A DNA stretch of 64,000 nt from Lutjanus erythropterus (Eukaryota; Chordata; Actinopteri; Lutjaniformes; Lutjanidae), in NCBI GenBank assembly GCA_020091685.1, contig CM034598.1, positions 22,204,326 through 22,268,325 on the forward strand, given 5' to 3'. The stretch's first letter is position 1. Every line of letters begins with the position of its first letter. The notes beneath the pieces are model-generated. The model was not told where the DNA came from and ran no database searches. It worked only from the letters and a program-made list of their open reading frames with translations. This document shows, piece by piece, positions 12,801-25,900 of this stretch. The translations under genes were made by a program, and so were the position numbers.

Positions 12801-14700
12801 TACCAAAACCTCTAACTCCTCTGTCTTGAAGTTAAGGGCTTGTTGTTGCTGTTTTTAGTCCATTTTTTTTAATGTGGTGAGATGAGAAGAACTGTGTCAT
12901 TTGCTAGGTAACAGAGATAAAAGCTGATAAGCCATGTTGGATTGATTATGTAGGATTTCCTTACCAAAAACTATTAATGTTAATTAAATATCTACAACAT
13001 TTGTATTGTTATTATTAGTATTATTATAGGAGTCTAGCACTTTTCAAGTTAAGAGTACAAAGTGCTTCCTATAGACAAAATCAAAGCAATAACAGATAGA
13101 AAAAGTGCAATTAAATGACTATATAGAAGAAATTTCCCATGTATTTAAAATCAGGTACTTGCACACCAGAGCTGTATACAAAAGGACTAGTTTTCAGGCA
13201 TAAAGGCAAGTCTATAAAAATGTGTCGTAAGACAGAATTTAAAGGCAGAAACAGTGACGGCAGATCAAATACTAACTGAAAGTCTGTTTCAGAGCTGAGG
13301 TCCCCACACAGCAAACACTCAGTCACCCTTTGACCTTTGTCTGGACTCTAGAACAGCAAGCAGGCCTAACCCAGCAGATCTGAGAGGCCTCTGAAGACAG
13401 TAAGGAGTGCATTGATGTACTCTGGTATCTGGCAATATAGAGTTTTATAAGTGATGAGCAAAAAGAAGTACAACGTTACTAAAACATGGGGTGATGTGAG
13501 GAGAGCATTTTGTCTTTGACAGAAGTCCGGCTGCGGAGTTCAGCACTGTCTGAGACGAGGTGTTCAGGGCTGATGATGAACACCTCTGTTTTGTCTGAAT
13601 TTAAAAAGTTTTGTAACAGGAAGAAGTACGATAAGATAGGATTGTTTAAAGTTGTTTTAGGATTTGCTTCTGTAATGCCAAATTGGTAAAAAAAACCAAA
13701 ACTATTTTAGACTCTTGCCTTCTTAACTAAAGACTTGATACAGAACGTTTCTGTAAAACTTTACATTGGACTGTAGCTTGATAACACGGCTGAATGCTGT
13801 AATTGATCTTGTTGCTCTGAGGTCACTGTCATGTCACTCTTTGTTGCCAATAGTAGCTGTAAGTCTTTTAAATGGGCGTGTGATTGATATTTTGAGTGGA
13901 AAATGTGCACATTAGTGTCTGCTTAATCATCCACAGTGTAGCATTTAAGGGAAAACACTGAAAAATACTCTATGCTGCTAAAAAAATATATTGAATTAGC
14001 AACCAATCATGTTTATTAGTAATTAGAAAATTTATTAAAATCTTTATTCTGATGTTTATTCAGGATATTTCTCCAGACTTCATTATAGAATTCAAATTTT
14101 CCTTTATTTTTCATTTATATACTGAGGTGTTAAAAATGTTAAATATTTAGATGTTACATGTTTATATTATTATAAAAATTGTGTACAATCATATAAAGAG
14201 ATCATTTTAAAGATCACACTCTCTTGCCAAGTTGTAGCCTTTAAAGTTTCACCTCCACTGTAGTGACTTGGCTAAACAGCTTCACCATATTATATATTGA
14301 GGTAATCCAAAAGTAAAGGAAAGTAATCAATTACTGTCATGCTTGGATTATGTTACTGACTGCATTTTTTAACAGGTAATTAGTAACTGTATCAGAATAC
14401 ATTTTTTAAATAACCTTCTTAATCCTGGTGATGCATGTAGAATCTAAAAGATGTCTTTCACTTTCACATTCCCTCCCAAGAAAAGACTCTGACAATAGTT
14501 CCAATGTTTTGTTTTTTTACATGACATTATATGAAAGATGAATAAAGAAAACTCAGTTAAATCTTTGCTCAACTGTGGTGATCTGATTAAAAAAAAAAAT
14601 CATTAAATTGCATTTAATTTACAAACATAAAGGCAAGAGTCCTAAATTCAATTTCTGCATCTCCTATTTTTAACTTTTAAGCTATATTTTAAAAACTAGT
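9891..14700. other. intergenic, no gene supported
   Basis: Several open frames of 70-139 codons on the minus strand (for example 11513-11932) have no splice-site, domain or codon-bias support and look random. A repeat shared with the 38-kb region occupies 12335-12660. Confidence 0.4.
12335..12660 (+). repeat. interspersed repeat shared with 38340-38640
   Basis: Collinear similarity with 38340-38640: 'tacagaaacttcc', 'tcttaactgt', 'taggaaaa', 'tacacaagcatc', 'aaataaactgtc', followed in both copies by a GCTAAC/GCTAGC-rich stretch. This is a dispersed element of unknown class. Confidence 0.55.
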
Positions 14701-14702
14701 AC

Positions 14703-14850
14703 ATATATTGATTGCATTTATATGGAGTTTTTCTAAGCGCTTTACAACACATGTAACATTCACCCATTCACACACACATTTATACACTAAAGGTAAAGGC
14801 TGACATCCAAGGCGCCTCTGCTCCTAAACTAACCATTCACACACCGGGGG
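14703..14850 (+). repeat. LINE-like 3' tail (teleost interspersed repeat)
   Basis: Contains 'gcatttatatggagtttttc', 'taagcgctttacaacac' and 'cattcacccattcacacac', an arrangement seen in many teleost genomes at the 3' end of non-LTR elements. No reverse transcriptase frame is attached, so it is a 5'-truncated copy. Confidence 0.6.
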
Positions 14851-15100
14851 AGGGGGGTGAGTAAACCAGTCTAACCAGCTCTCCCAGTGTCCGCATCTGG
14901 AGCATGTCTCCCAGCTCTAGTGACACTGCTGCGTGGCTTCCTGGGAATGCTGGAGTGTTTATGTTCTGCAGCTACACTGGCTGAGGAAAGGGATCTTCTG
15001 TGCTGTACATCTGAGAGAGTGATTGAGGAAGAGGAAAAAAAATATTTGGGCGGGAGGAGAGGGAGTGAACTGGTGAGGAAGAGGAAGGAAGAACAGGCCA

Positions 15101-15107
15101 TATATAA
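15101..15107 (+). promoter_or_regulatory. slc43a3: TATA box of slc43a3
   Basis: TATATAA sits about 80 bp upstream of a splice donor (GAACT|GTGAGTAC, exon end 15179). This suggests transcription starts near 15130 and the first exon is a short non-coding one. It joins acceptor TTGGCAG at 16091-16095, ahead of the coding ATG. Confidence 0.6.
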
Positions 15108-15129
15108 AGAAGGAGAGTGGGGAAAGACC

Positions 15130-15179
15130 AGAGAAGTGTGGTGTGTGAACACTTTGGCGGAGACCTAAGACGCTGAACT
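15130..15179 (+). other. slc43a3: non-coding first exon of slc43a3
   Basis: Inferred from the TATA box about 30 bp upstream and the strong donor GTGAGT at 15180. The transcription start is approximate. The 5' UTR resumes at 16096 and runs to the ATG at 16201. Confidence 0.5.
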
Positions 15180-15606
15180 GTGAGTACTAGAGAGCCGTGA
15201 GAGAGCTGGAGAATATTACGACTTAACATCTGTGTATTTTGTTTCTGGGTTTTAGCTCTTGTGGCTTCACAGGAGATGTCTATATAGTGAATCAATTCAT
15301 TCTGTTGTTTTTTCAGTGTCACCTTTTCCTGTTACCAAACTTCTGAACTTATGCAGAAGTGGATTTTTTTTCTCTTTTCTGTCTCTGTCTGTCTGTGTTC
15401 TTTCTTTTTTTGACGAAGACTGACCCAATTGCCTGGACGTATTGTTTCCAGATGTTTCCAGTTTTAGCTCACGTCTGGCCCGTGCAACTTTTAAGATTTT
15501 CCATTTAAGTGCTTGTTGAAATGTCACGTCAGGCCAGGCTCTCTTTTTTACACGAAAAACAAGCATGTTTGTGCGTTATATTTGCAGAATGGGCTCCTGT
15601 CAAAAC

Positions 15607-15790
15607 TCAAAGGGATAGCTCAGATTATTTGACGTGAGATCGTGTGAGTTACTTATCGAAAGTCAGTGTGCCAGCTACAGTAGATGATGGTCAGCTCACC
15701 CCAGGAAGCAGACGAGAGAAGCAGCACAGATGCTAATCGGTTTACTGCTGTGGGCAGGGTCAGCAGCAAAAGGTATCCCTAAATGCATCA
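15607..15790 (+). repeat. interspersed repeat shared with 56225-56420
   Basis: Lies in intron 1 of slc43a3. It has collinear similarity to the intergenic 56225-56420: 'atagctcagattatttga', 'gagttacttat', 'agtcagtgt', 'tagatgatggt', 'actgctgtgg', 'gggtcagcagcaaaa'. It is a dispersed element of unknown class. Confidence 0.6.
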
Positions 15791-16200
15791 GGATGTCAAA
15801 TACCAACTTTTTGGATTGGTGAAACATCTCAAGCACAGCAAAACAATGAGAAGAATAAGGAAATACAGACAGACAACAGTAACACAGAATAGAAAATACA
15901 CTACATAAAACGGAACTGTACATTAGTCCATCAGTGTGAGATAGTGAATAGAATCAGTATGATAAATACAGTAAATACAAGACGATCATTAGTCAGTGGT
16001 TTTGTGCTGACTGACCAAAGCATGAGGCTGGTTTAAAACACTGCAAAGCTTCCTGAGTGTCTAATGTTTCATTTTTACTTTTTATTTTTTGGCAGGTGGA
16101 CTGACAGAAGCCCTCTCTGTGTGCATGTGTCCATCCATGCAGGTGAAAGTACAGTGTTTGTGAATTGTCTGCCTCTGTGTGTGTGGGAGAGTGCGGGACC

Positions 16201-19200
16201 ATGAGGGTGCAGCGTTACCTCACCTTCGCCACCGGTCTGGTGGAGTGTCTGTGTTTCGCTGGAGCCGTGTTCGGATGGGCTTCTCTTGTGTTCGTCCTGA
16301 AGACAGAGGGCTTCTTCAGCTCTCTGTGCGTCAACACCACAGGCGTCAACGCAACGCAGACCTTAGGTCAGTCTGAATCCTTATTGTTGTTTAAACTTAA
16401 GGGTGCGCTTACATGTAGTGGTGCACGGAGATGTGATTATCTGTATCTGTTCAGCCAACAAAATTATCTGTCTGTATCTGTATCAAATCAAATCATTCTG
16501 TTTTACATTTTAAATGCAAACTCTTCACACAGGGAATCATCTTTGAATCTTTGACATCTGGAGAAATTATCCTAAGCAACTCTTGAAAATATTTGAAATT
16601 AAAGCTCTTTTGATCTTCATTTTCACCTGTTTGACCTCACGCTTCTCAGTTTTGATCCCCTCTGTCTCTTTGTTTTATGTGTCTATAGACTGCAGTGGAC
16701 AGGATGAACAGTTCTCGCTTGTTTTCACCATCGCCTCCTTTATGAATAATTTCCTGACGCTCCCCAATGGCTTCCTCTTCGACCGGTTTGGTACCACCGT
16801 GGCTCGGCTCTTTGGAATGTGAGTCAAACAAAAACAACAACCTTAATTACTTCTTAAGAGTAAATGGTCATTGGGTTTAAAAGATTTTTCTTGTGCAATT
16901 TTTTTCTCACCAAAAAAGTTACTCAGTAGACGACTAAAAGCCCACCAGGTGAGTAGGTAAGAGAAATTAATTTATTCGGACCATTTATTGGTAAAGAACA
17001 ACAACAGGTTGTTCATTAGTGTGCAACAAATGAGGCAACAAGGTACAGCCAACTACTTACAGTCTACTTGTTCCTAGTTCAGCCAGACAGTTCACAATTT
17101 AAAAGGCTTATTATAGCAGCCGAAGATAGTTAGTGTGGCATCTAGGTCCCGACCTCACTTTTAGCTGCAGATTATGTTTACATAGAAATATTGAGGTTGA
17201 GCAAATATCTTAAACCCCCTGTGGGAGCCTGCAGGTGGATGTTGGGGTGGTGGTGGGACTGAGAGAACAGGCTTGACAAATATACATAATTTAATTAGAA
17301 ATCTTTTTATTGCGGTCTTGCAGGGCACAACAAAATTGCACTGTTGTTCAGTCATTAAAGAGAAATAATAGATGAGTGTGAATAATCATTTCACTTGAAC
17401 TTTAGTCACAAATTTGATGACTTTAGACTAGATTTGACAACATCCAAGAAGACTTGGACTTTAAAACCAGTGATAAATGACTTCACTTGGACTTGAGTCT
17501 TTTGATTTAAAAATATTTGATACCTTCCCCCAAGTCCAATATAAAAAAGTATGCTATTGAAAAAGTGTGCTACAGAGATTCAGTTGGAAAAAACATGATA
17601 TCAATGATGATTTCATTTGTGTACAAAAACTATGTTGTGGTCAACAAAAAGCTAAATGCAGTATGAAAAACATGCAGGTTGAACATTACAGGCGTTCAGC
17701 ATTGTAAGTTGCAAGTTTTAAGGTTTAAGTTGCAAAATTCAAAGGTTAGGACGTGAGTGCAAAGACTTGAGACTTACCGGTGACCTGCAAAACAGTGTTT
17801 TGACCCCACCTCTGCAAAACATCAGTGAAGACAAGGGATGTATGTATGTATACTGTATATCCCAACAATAACACAGTCCCTCCAGTCACTTCCAAAGAGC
17901 TCCACACATGGATATCTACCTCCTACAATGAGGATGTGCAGTGAATGAGTGAATAGAGAGTATTGTTGTTAAGCTGCTTCTTTATTATTTATTAATCGAG
18001 TATTTACAGGGTCTAGAATGTATTTTAAAAAAAGTGTCCTGTGCAGCCTGGAATTTGAGTTTAAACTGAGAATCTGATTTTCTCATTATGTCTGCCAGCC
18101 ATTGTGTGTGATTGGGTGGCACACTGTTCCTCCACCTGAGCAGCATTTTCCAGCCGAGCCAGCAGGGAAACAAAGCATTATGTCAGTTTTCCACAGTTAA
18201 TTAACCTCCCACCAGCACTGACCCCAACCAGAGGACTTTGTCCCGATATGACGTTTAACACTTGATTATTTTCACACACTGTCATTTTCATCGTCCCTTT
18301 TGATTAATCGATTAGTTTTTTTGTCTGAAAAATGTTAGAAATTATTAAACATTTTGACCACAACCTAAAGATATTCAGTTTTCTGTCTAAGAGGGATAAA
18401 GAAACCAGAAAATAATCACATTTAAGAAGCTGGAATCAGATCATTTTGACTTTTTTCTTCTTGAAAATTTCTCAAACCAATTTAATCAATTATCATAATA
18501 CTTGACGATTAATTTAATGATTAACAACAAACTGCTTCATTGATCCATTGATTCATTGTTGCAGCTCCACCACAAAGTATCTTGTGCACAAAAAATAAAC
18601 ATAATAAGCAATTAAGAAAGCTTGTTTATGAGGCAGTTTACGTACCAAAAACAAAAAAAATATAGACACTCCTTTCTGAGGATTATTTGTATTTGTAACA
18701 GGTTGTTTAGCCAAAACTTTCAGTTTTTTGCTGCAACAATAAAACAAAACATAACAAGGAGCCCTACACTGCTAAAACAAACAAATTCTCAGCAAAAACA
18801 GACAAACTTCTGTCCTCCTCGTCTCCCTGCGTGATTGTGATTTTCTCTGCTTGTGGTGCAAAGAGACAATTTCATTCTGTCTCTGGTATTTCCCTCTGCA
18901 GGATTCCTCAGTCTGTTTACTTACAAACAGCTGTTTTCTCACACGGAGAGAGGAAATAGTACTGTTGATAACGGTGTGGATGTGGATATATATATACTGC
19001 ACATAAAGGGTTCCTTCTGAAGAACCTTTTTTTTTGAAGCAAGGGCTTGTCAAGGGTTCTTTTTAAGACTAAGGGTTACATTCAGAACCCTTTTTCATCC
19101 AAAGAACCCTTTTTCTTCAGGGATTGTTTAAATCATTGAAGAACTCTTTCATCAAGGGTTCTTGTACCATAATATAAAAGAGTTCTTGGTAAAAAAAATC

Positions 19201-19937
19201 TTGGTAGGTTCTAGATAAAACCAATAGAATGCAAAAAGGTTCCAGGTAGAATCTCCTGAGTGTCTTGTAGATAAAGCCCTCGGAATATAAAAACATTCCT
19301 AATTGGTTAGCTAGTTAATTAGTTAATATGCTTGGAATATAAAAAGGTTCCTGGTAGAGGCCTTGGTGGTAAAAACTCCCAGAGATGGTTCTTGGTGGAA
19401 CCAGTACACTATAGAAGGGCTCTCTTGTAGACGGTTCTTGGTGAAACCTTTCACAGATAGTTCTAGGTATATCCCTCTATGTTGGTGTCTAAGTAGAACT
19501 TTCTTAAAAGGTTTCATTACCAGGAACCAGAAACTTGTTCGGGCAAGAACCCCTTGAGGTTCTACTTAGCAGTTTTCTCTCTAAGAGTGTGTGACCGCAG
19601 AGTACAGAGGGGTTATAACAGCTCAGTCTGGGGATGTTATGTAAAGTATCTGAGGTCTCCACGCAGCACCAGAAACAAAAATGCAGATGTGTACAGGCCA
19701 AACTCTGACGCCGAGTAATGCAGAATGTAGGGAAAATGTTTAATGAGAAAAGGGAGCAGTAAAGAAAACAAGTCGGTAAAGAGGATGATTACAAAAATAA
19801 AAAAGTCAGGACTGTTAATCACCAGAGGATGGAGGAATGTCGGAAAAAAATAAGTCTGATGTTTTGGTATCGACATTCAGACCCTGTGAAAATCCTCCCT
19901 ACTGCCTCAGAGTTGATCTCCAACATATGAAATAACA

Positions 19938-19993
<56 letters not shown>

Positions 19994-22900
19994 CTGCCCA
20001 GGTCACTGCCCCAGTTATATCTAAATCCACAATAACAAACTGGCACTAAGGCCATCCATATGTTTCCGTTTAAAGAGGGTGGAGTGAAAATAAAAGGCCA
20101 AGGAATGCAAATAGTTGGACAAGAGACAACAAGTTGAGATGAGGACGGATCATCGCTTAATACGGTCCAAGAGAAGGAAATTAAAAGTCTGCCAAAAGTT
20201 CTCCAAACAGCAGCAGAGGAACGTGTTTATTGTGGTAGATTTATATTAAATATAATTTTTTACTTTAAATTGCTGAAAGTGCTTTGATTTTTATTCATTG
20301 TAAGGTCAATTTTCCCGTATCAAATTGTTTGTTTTGCAAATTCTTGTCCTTTTTAAGCTCCATTATGCCAATAAATTGACACTGGAATTTCTTCCCCCCC
20401 TCCTCCCATCAGATTTCTTTACACCATGGGTACCTTGATGGTGGCTTTCTCGATTCCAGGTGAAAACATTTCTCTGTCTCTCTGCTTTGTGGTCTCTCAG
20501 GTCTAAACATGTACTGATTTCACAGCTGTAGATGCTCATTCCCCTTTTTTTTCCCCCTCTGCCAACAGCTTTGTCCAACCTCCTCTTCCCAGCCATCTCC
20601 TTCCTGGCAGTGGGCGGCATCTTGTTCCTAATCACCAACATGCAGGTACTGAAGCAATCATTCAGATTACTGTCTAGTTTGTTTAATCTGCAGGCGTCGT
20701 TCAGAGCAGGCAGATTGCGAGCGCTGTTTGCAGCTTTGTCGAGATCTGCTCATCTGATTGACTTCACACTGTACAGTGCACTCTCGTGGGTCTTCAGCAA
20801 TGCATCGTGCAAGTGTGAACATACAGACAGAGGTCATTTCATACTTAAGTTCCTTCCTATGTCCAACCAACATTCAGCTTACAGTGATATAAAACACAGA
20901 AAAGCAGCAAATCCTCTAATCGGAGAAGCTTGACCCAAAGAATTATTCACATTTTTGCAAGAAATAAAAAGCCTTAAAGGTTTAATCAAATTGAATAGTT
21001 GGAGAATAATTTTGATCAGCTAGTCAATTATCGTCTCAGCTTTAATTCATGTTTCAGAATCAGGGTATGGTCGATATTTGTTCTAAAGTGGCCGATAAAA
21101 ATAAAAGTTTGACTCCAGAATTCTAATCTTCATGCAAAAATGATTTCTGTCTCATCATTTTAAGCTTGGTGATAAATCTTTTTTGAGCTATTTCTGTGCT
21201 CCGTGACTGGAGTATCGCTTAAAGGTACGGCAGAAAAGACACATGATCAAGAATGACTAACTCTAACTCGTCCCATGACCCACTTTTGAGAAAAGCTGCC
21301 TGAGAAACTCGGTTGCAGGACCTATATTTTGGAAGTGACAAAAGTTTGTCTTCATTGTGTTTAAGATCTTAGTGTTTACCAGATAAAAAAAATGTTTAGG
21401 TCTGTCCTCCGGTCATCACTGAACAGGAACACAAACTAGTTACAGAAAGTTTGCCCCCAGTGCAGCGTTGTTGGCTGCAGGCATTTTCTCAGACCGACCT
21501 CGTGATCCTGTGAGGGCAAAAACACACAAACCCTCTCAGGGAAACTGTGGGTTTGAATGGTGAAAATGTGTGTGAAAACTGCATTTTGATATTCAAACAG
21601 GCAAATCTCTTGAAGCCCTGAGAGGCAAGTGAAAAAAAATCTAGTGATTCAATTCGTGAGAAATACAAATGAGAAAAAAAAATCTGTTCTGGTCATTTTT
21701 TAGGTCTGGTTTTCTAAAAAAAGGTTTTACCAGAATAATCTTCCTTAAAAATGCATAAAATACAACATTCAGCCTCACTAGACTAGACTATGTAAAGATA
21801 TAGTGGAGGAATGGTGAGTAACTTTAACATTTCACTGCTATAAAAGTACACCGAAATATGTTTCTGAGAACATTTTCAGTGGGAAATAGGCAATATAGTA
21901 ACATAATCTTGACCCGTGTTTGATCAGAACTGGTTTCATTGGGGATTTGTGAGCATTGAGTGTTCAGATGACGCTTTCTTTCTTTTTTCCAACTTAATTA
22001 GTAAAGAGTTTAAAAAAAAGAATAAAATGTTTTGGTCTGAGGATCACAGCTCGTCAAAAGTGAAATCCAAGCATCTCGGTCACCAGCACAAGATAGCAGC
22101 GCCTGTCCGAGATATTTTGGCTTAATTTTTATACAGTGGGAGGAAGTGGAGACGCGTCGCCCATCTTTATTTACAATCATTGGTCAGAGGCGCTGGTCGT
22201 TCACTGTGACCACTATTGACAATGAATGTCGCTAACAGCATCTTTAAAACACATTTCCATCTATGGAACAGGTGGAAGTAGGTGATTTTATTTATTTTAC
22301 GTTTTTGTTTTTGTTAGCATAATTTTTTTTATGTGTTTGTTGTTGTGGTACTCATTTCTGCCACAAGAGGCAGAACGGCAACACTACCCATACGGTCTAA
22401 ACAGGCATAAAATTATTATTTTATTCCAGGTGAGCTTTAATTTTTAATAGATTTGTTAAATTAAATTTTTAAAAAATTTTCTCCATCAAAAACACAAGGT
22501 ACATACAGTATATTGGAACATCTGTCATGTCTTTTGGCTGAAGAGTTTTGGAACCAAATAAAATACATCTCTAGCTAAAAGAAGAACACATGACAGTAAT
22601 GTTGCATTATTTTCAACACACAATATGCTCTTACCTGTACCTGTACCCGTACCTTGTGTTTAGAGAGCATGGAGAAATTCAAACACACCTGGAATAAATT
22701 GTCAACCTCTAGTGGCCAAAGTGAGTACTACAACAACAAACACTTCAAAAATGATCCTGGCCAAACTTTTTTTTTAATCTGTTCTAAAGTCATAAACACA
22801 GGAGAGAAAACAATTTAGATTAGAAATCACCTTATTTTTTTCTCATTTGCCTCTCAGGGTTTATGTACATTTCATCTCAGCAAGAACTAATTTTACATTC

Positions 22901-25900
22901 AATGACAGAAAAGGAGACGCCAAAAAATTTTTTTTCCAGTTTCTAAAAAAGCCCAATCGACACACAGACATTTAAGTGCAATATTCCTTTGCTTTCATCA
23001 ATTTCAAATTTGTCTCCTAAAGGTCGGAAACCTGTTCGGTTCACGCCGCTCCACCATCATCACTCTCTACAATGGGGCCTTTGACTCTTCCTCGGCACTC
23101 TTCCTTGTCATCAAGGTGAGAAACCTCCACACGCTGCTGCTGTCATGAGTGAAACCTACAGGATATGTTTAACCCTTTCATGCTGTGATGATGATGTCCA
23201 CCTTGTCTGGTCTTCTCCTGCAGCTCTTACATGAGGCCGGCATCTCTCTCCGCGCCTCCTTCCTCTTTCTGTCCGCCTGTGGTGTCATTCACCTGCTCAG
23301 GACCTTCTTCCTGCTGCCCCGAAAATTTATTCCCTACCCGCTGCCTGATGGCTACACATATGGGTACGAATACCCAACATACAAACATCTCATGCATGCT
23401 TCAGGGTTGCATCAAGTGTAAATTTATTTTCAGTATTTTAGTCATTTACAAAAAGGCCCACCTAAAACCGTCCGACATCTCTTGGAAATGTCCTTTATGT
23501 CCTCTTATGTCATTTTAACCAATTAGGACATGGAAACTACAATTATTTAAAGTAAGTAAATATCAAAGATCAATGTACTCAACCCACCCACTGTGACCTC
23601 TGACCTCAGGATAACTTGTGGTAAATCAGCTACTCTGAACTTAGAGCAGACAACAGCGAATGGCGACACACAGAGGACGACGGAGGAAATGCCACTCAAC
23701 AAGGACGTCCCTGTCAAACAAGGTGTGTGTGTGTGTGTGTGTGTAACTGCAAGTTTGTGCAGTTTATGTGACGTAGATTAATACATAGTAAGATAGAACA
23801 GAACTAAAGTAATGATACATCCTATCTCTCCATCATATGTTCCTCTCATCTCTCTCAGAGAAGAGTTTCCGTGAGTGTTTTCTGTCCTGGTTCTTCTTTT
23901 GGCACTTGGTCTGGTTGTCGGTGATGCAGCTCAGACATTACCTCTTCATCGGCACCCTCAACCCCATGCTGCAGCGGCTGACAGGAGGAGAGCCTTCGCT
24001 GGGTAAACACACTAACTTGTTTTTAAGATATAATTTCGGCTACTGTCAAAACACATTGGCCATGATTCAGGCAACACTGTTGTAACAAAGAGAAATGTGA
24101 CCTGACTGCTTTAGTCTGTTATCTGATGGTATAAAGAACTATTGAGGCAGAAGAACACAATTTCTCACTCAAAGTTAAAAAGCAAAACTCTAAAAAAAAG
24201 TGCTTGAAATCACAACATTTTGTACTTGTTAATAAATTAATTAAAGTGCTCGATTGTGCTCCAGCTGCACTCACACACAGCCCTTTCACCTGCACAGCTG
24301 TTGAGCATGTCTTAAGTATATTTCCATATTTTCTGCATATTTTAGACACGTCTTTCCCAGTTTCTGTTACCTGGAAAACAGGAAATAGTTTGGAGGTGAA
24401 CTTCCAAGTCCAATGAATACTTCAACTAAGATAACATGACTGCAGAAATTTTATTTTAGCAAGTATAAGCTGTAGAGGTGGTGGTTTTAATTATGACAAA
24501 TCTTGTCTAATTTACCTAATGAGTGGACTTTACTCTGCCTTTGTGTGTTCCCTCAGTGAGCAAATACATCAATGCATTCGCTATAACGCAGCTGTGTGGC
24601 GTGCTCTGCGCTCCCTGGAACGGCCTCATCATGGACAGACACAAGGGAAAACCTCGTGCTGCAGGTAACGTGTTCATACTAATAATGACTAACAGTGAAG
24701 ACCTAGAATCATTGTCTCACCGCTCGGTCTCTTTTCAGCATGTCAGTGGGCTCCTGCATGTCCAAGAGAAAATAAATGTCAAAAAATGAAAAAGTACCAC
24801 ACAGCAACACCAATCTCATGTTCCTTTTAGTAGTCATACTTAACAAAATAAAGAAAGAAAAACACAAACTTTGAGAGCTATGACTTCTATAATGATTTTG
24901 TTTCTTTTATCAGATTTTTCCATCGTTAATTAAAAAATGATTAATGTTCTATAGGCCAGTTATAAGTCAATTACAGAACAACTTCTGGTTCCAAAGTTGT
25001 GAAAAATCTCTACGGTTCATATTCATTCTCCTCTTGCGTAACTTAGCTGCTCTTTAATTCATCAGTCCCCTGCCAATTTGACCATTTCACTAATGCAAGA
25101 GAGCTGCAGAGCAAAAATACTGTCAAATATTAAAAGTCATACGAAAATGTTCACAGTATAAAATAAATATGTGCAATACACAGAGATAATAATAAAAAAT
25201 GTTAAAAGTTAATGTAACACGCTGAGCATCTGGATCAAAATCAGCGCCACCTACCACAAGAGACTGGTTGGTTAGAAATCAAACCTGTAAACACTAGAGC
25301 AGTGAGACGTTCTCGTGTTTGTTGTCTTGTTTGTTGTTATTTTGTTTGGTGTTGCACGCTATCTGTTGATTTGTTCATTGTTGTCCTGTTCTGTGCCTCA
25401 GCTGTGCGTCTCTCTTCTCTATGTAGATCAGACTTTTTTTTTGTATCTATATATTTTTCACCTGTTTTATCATTGATTGTATTTTTTCAGTGCTTTCAAG
25501 TATTGGCTGCCTGGTGACTACAGATTAAGATGAGCCTCTCTGGCACTGTCCCTGTAAAATAAAATATTAAACTAAAACTAAAGTGGTGCCCTTATGGCTA
25601 ATACAGTTCATTTATAGGAATGCAAAGTCAGTATTTATTTATCTACATCGATGTTATGAACATTAAGTAAACATATTTTATACTTTGATTAAGATAAATC
25701 AGAAATGTGTGTAAAATGTGACGACAGATTGTAGGAAATGTGCATACCAAGGGTCTAATCTGGGCTGGTGATCTAACACGCTACTTAGTTCCCTGATTTG
25801 ATAGAAGTCGCTGTCATCAGTGAAATATTGCGTAACGATGTTCTGTTTTCATGCGTGTGTATTTGTAGGCGAGAGTGAACAGGAGGCAGACCTGCGGGCC

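Noticed and set aside
16165..16200. Upstream extension of slc43a3 from a TTG
   Set aside because: The extension starts at a non-ATG codon and lacks similarity to the family; an in-frame TGA at 16144 leaves the ATG at 16201 as the first proper start.
19005..19600. CRISPR-like array
   Set aside because: Units are degenerate, in both orientations and without regular unique spacers; this is a eukaryotic repeat.
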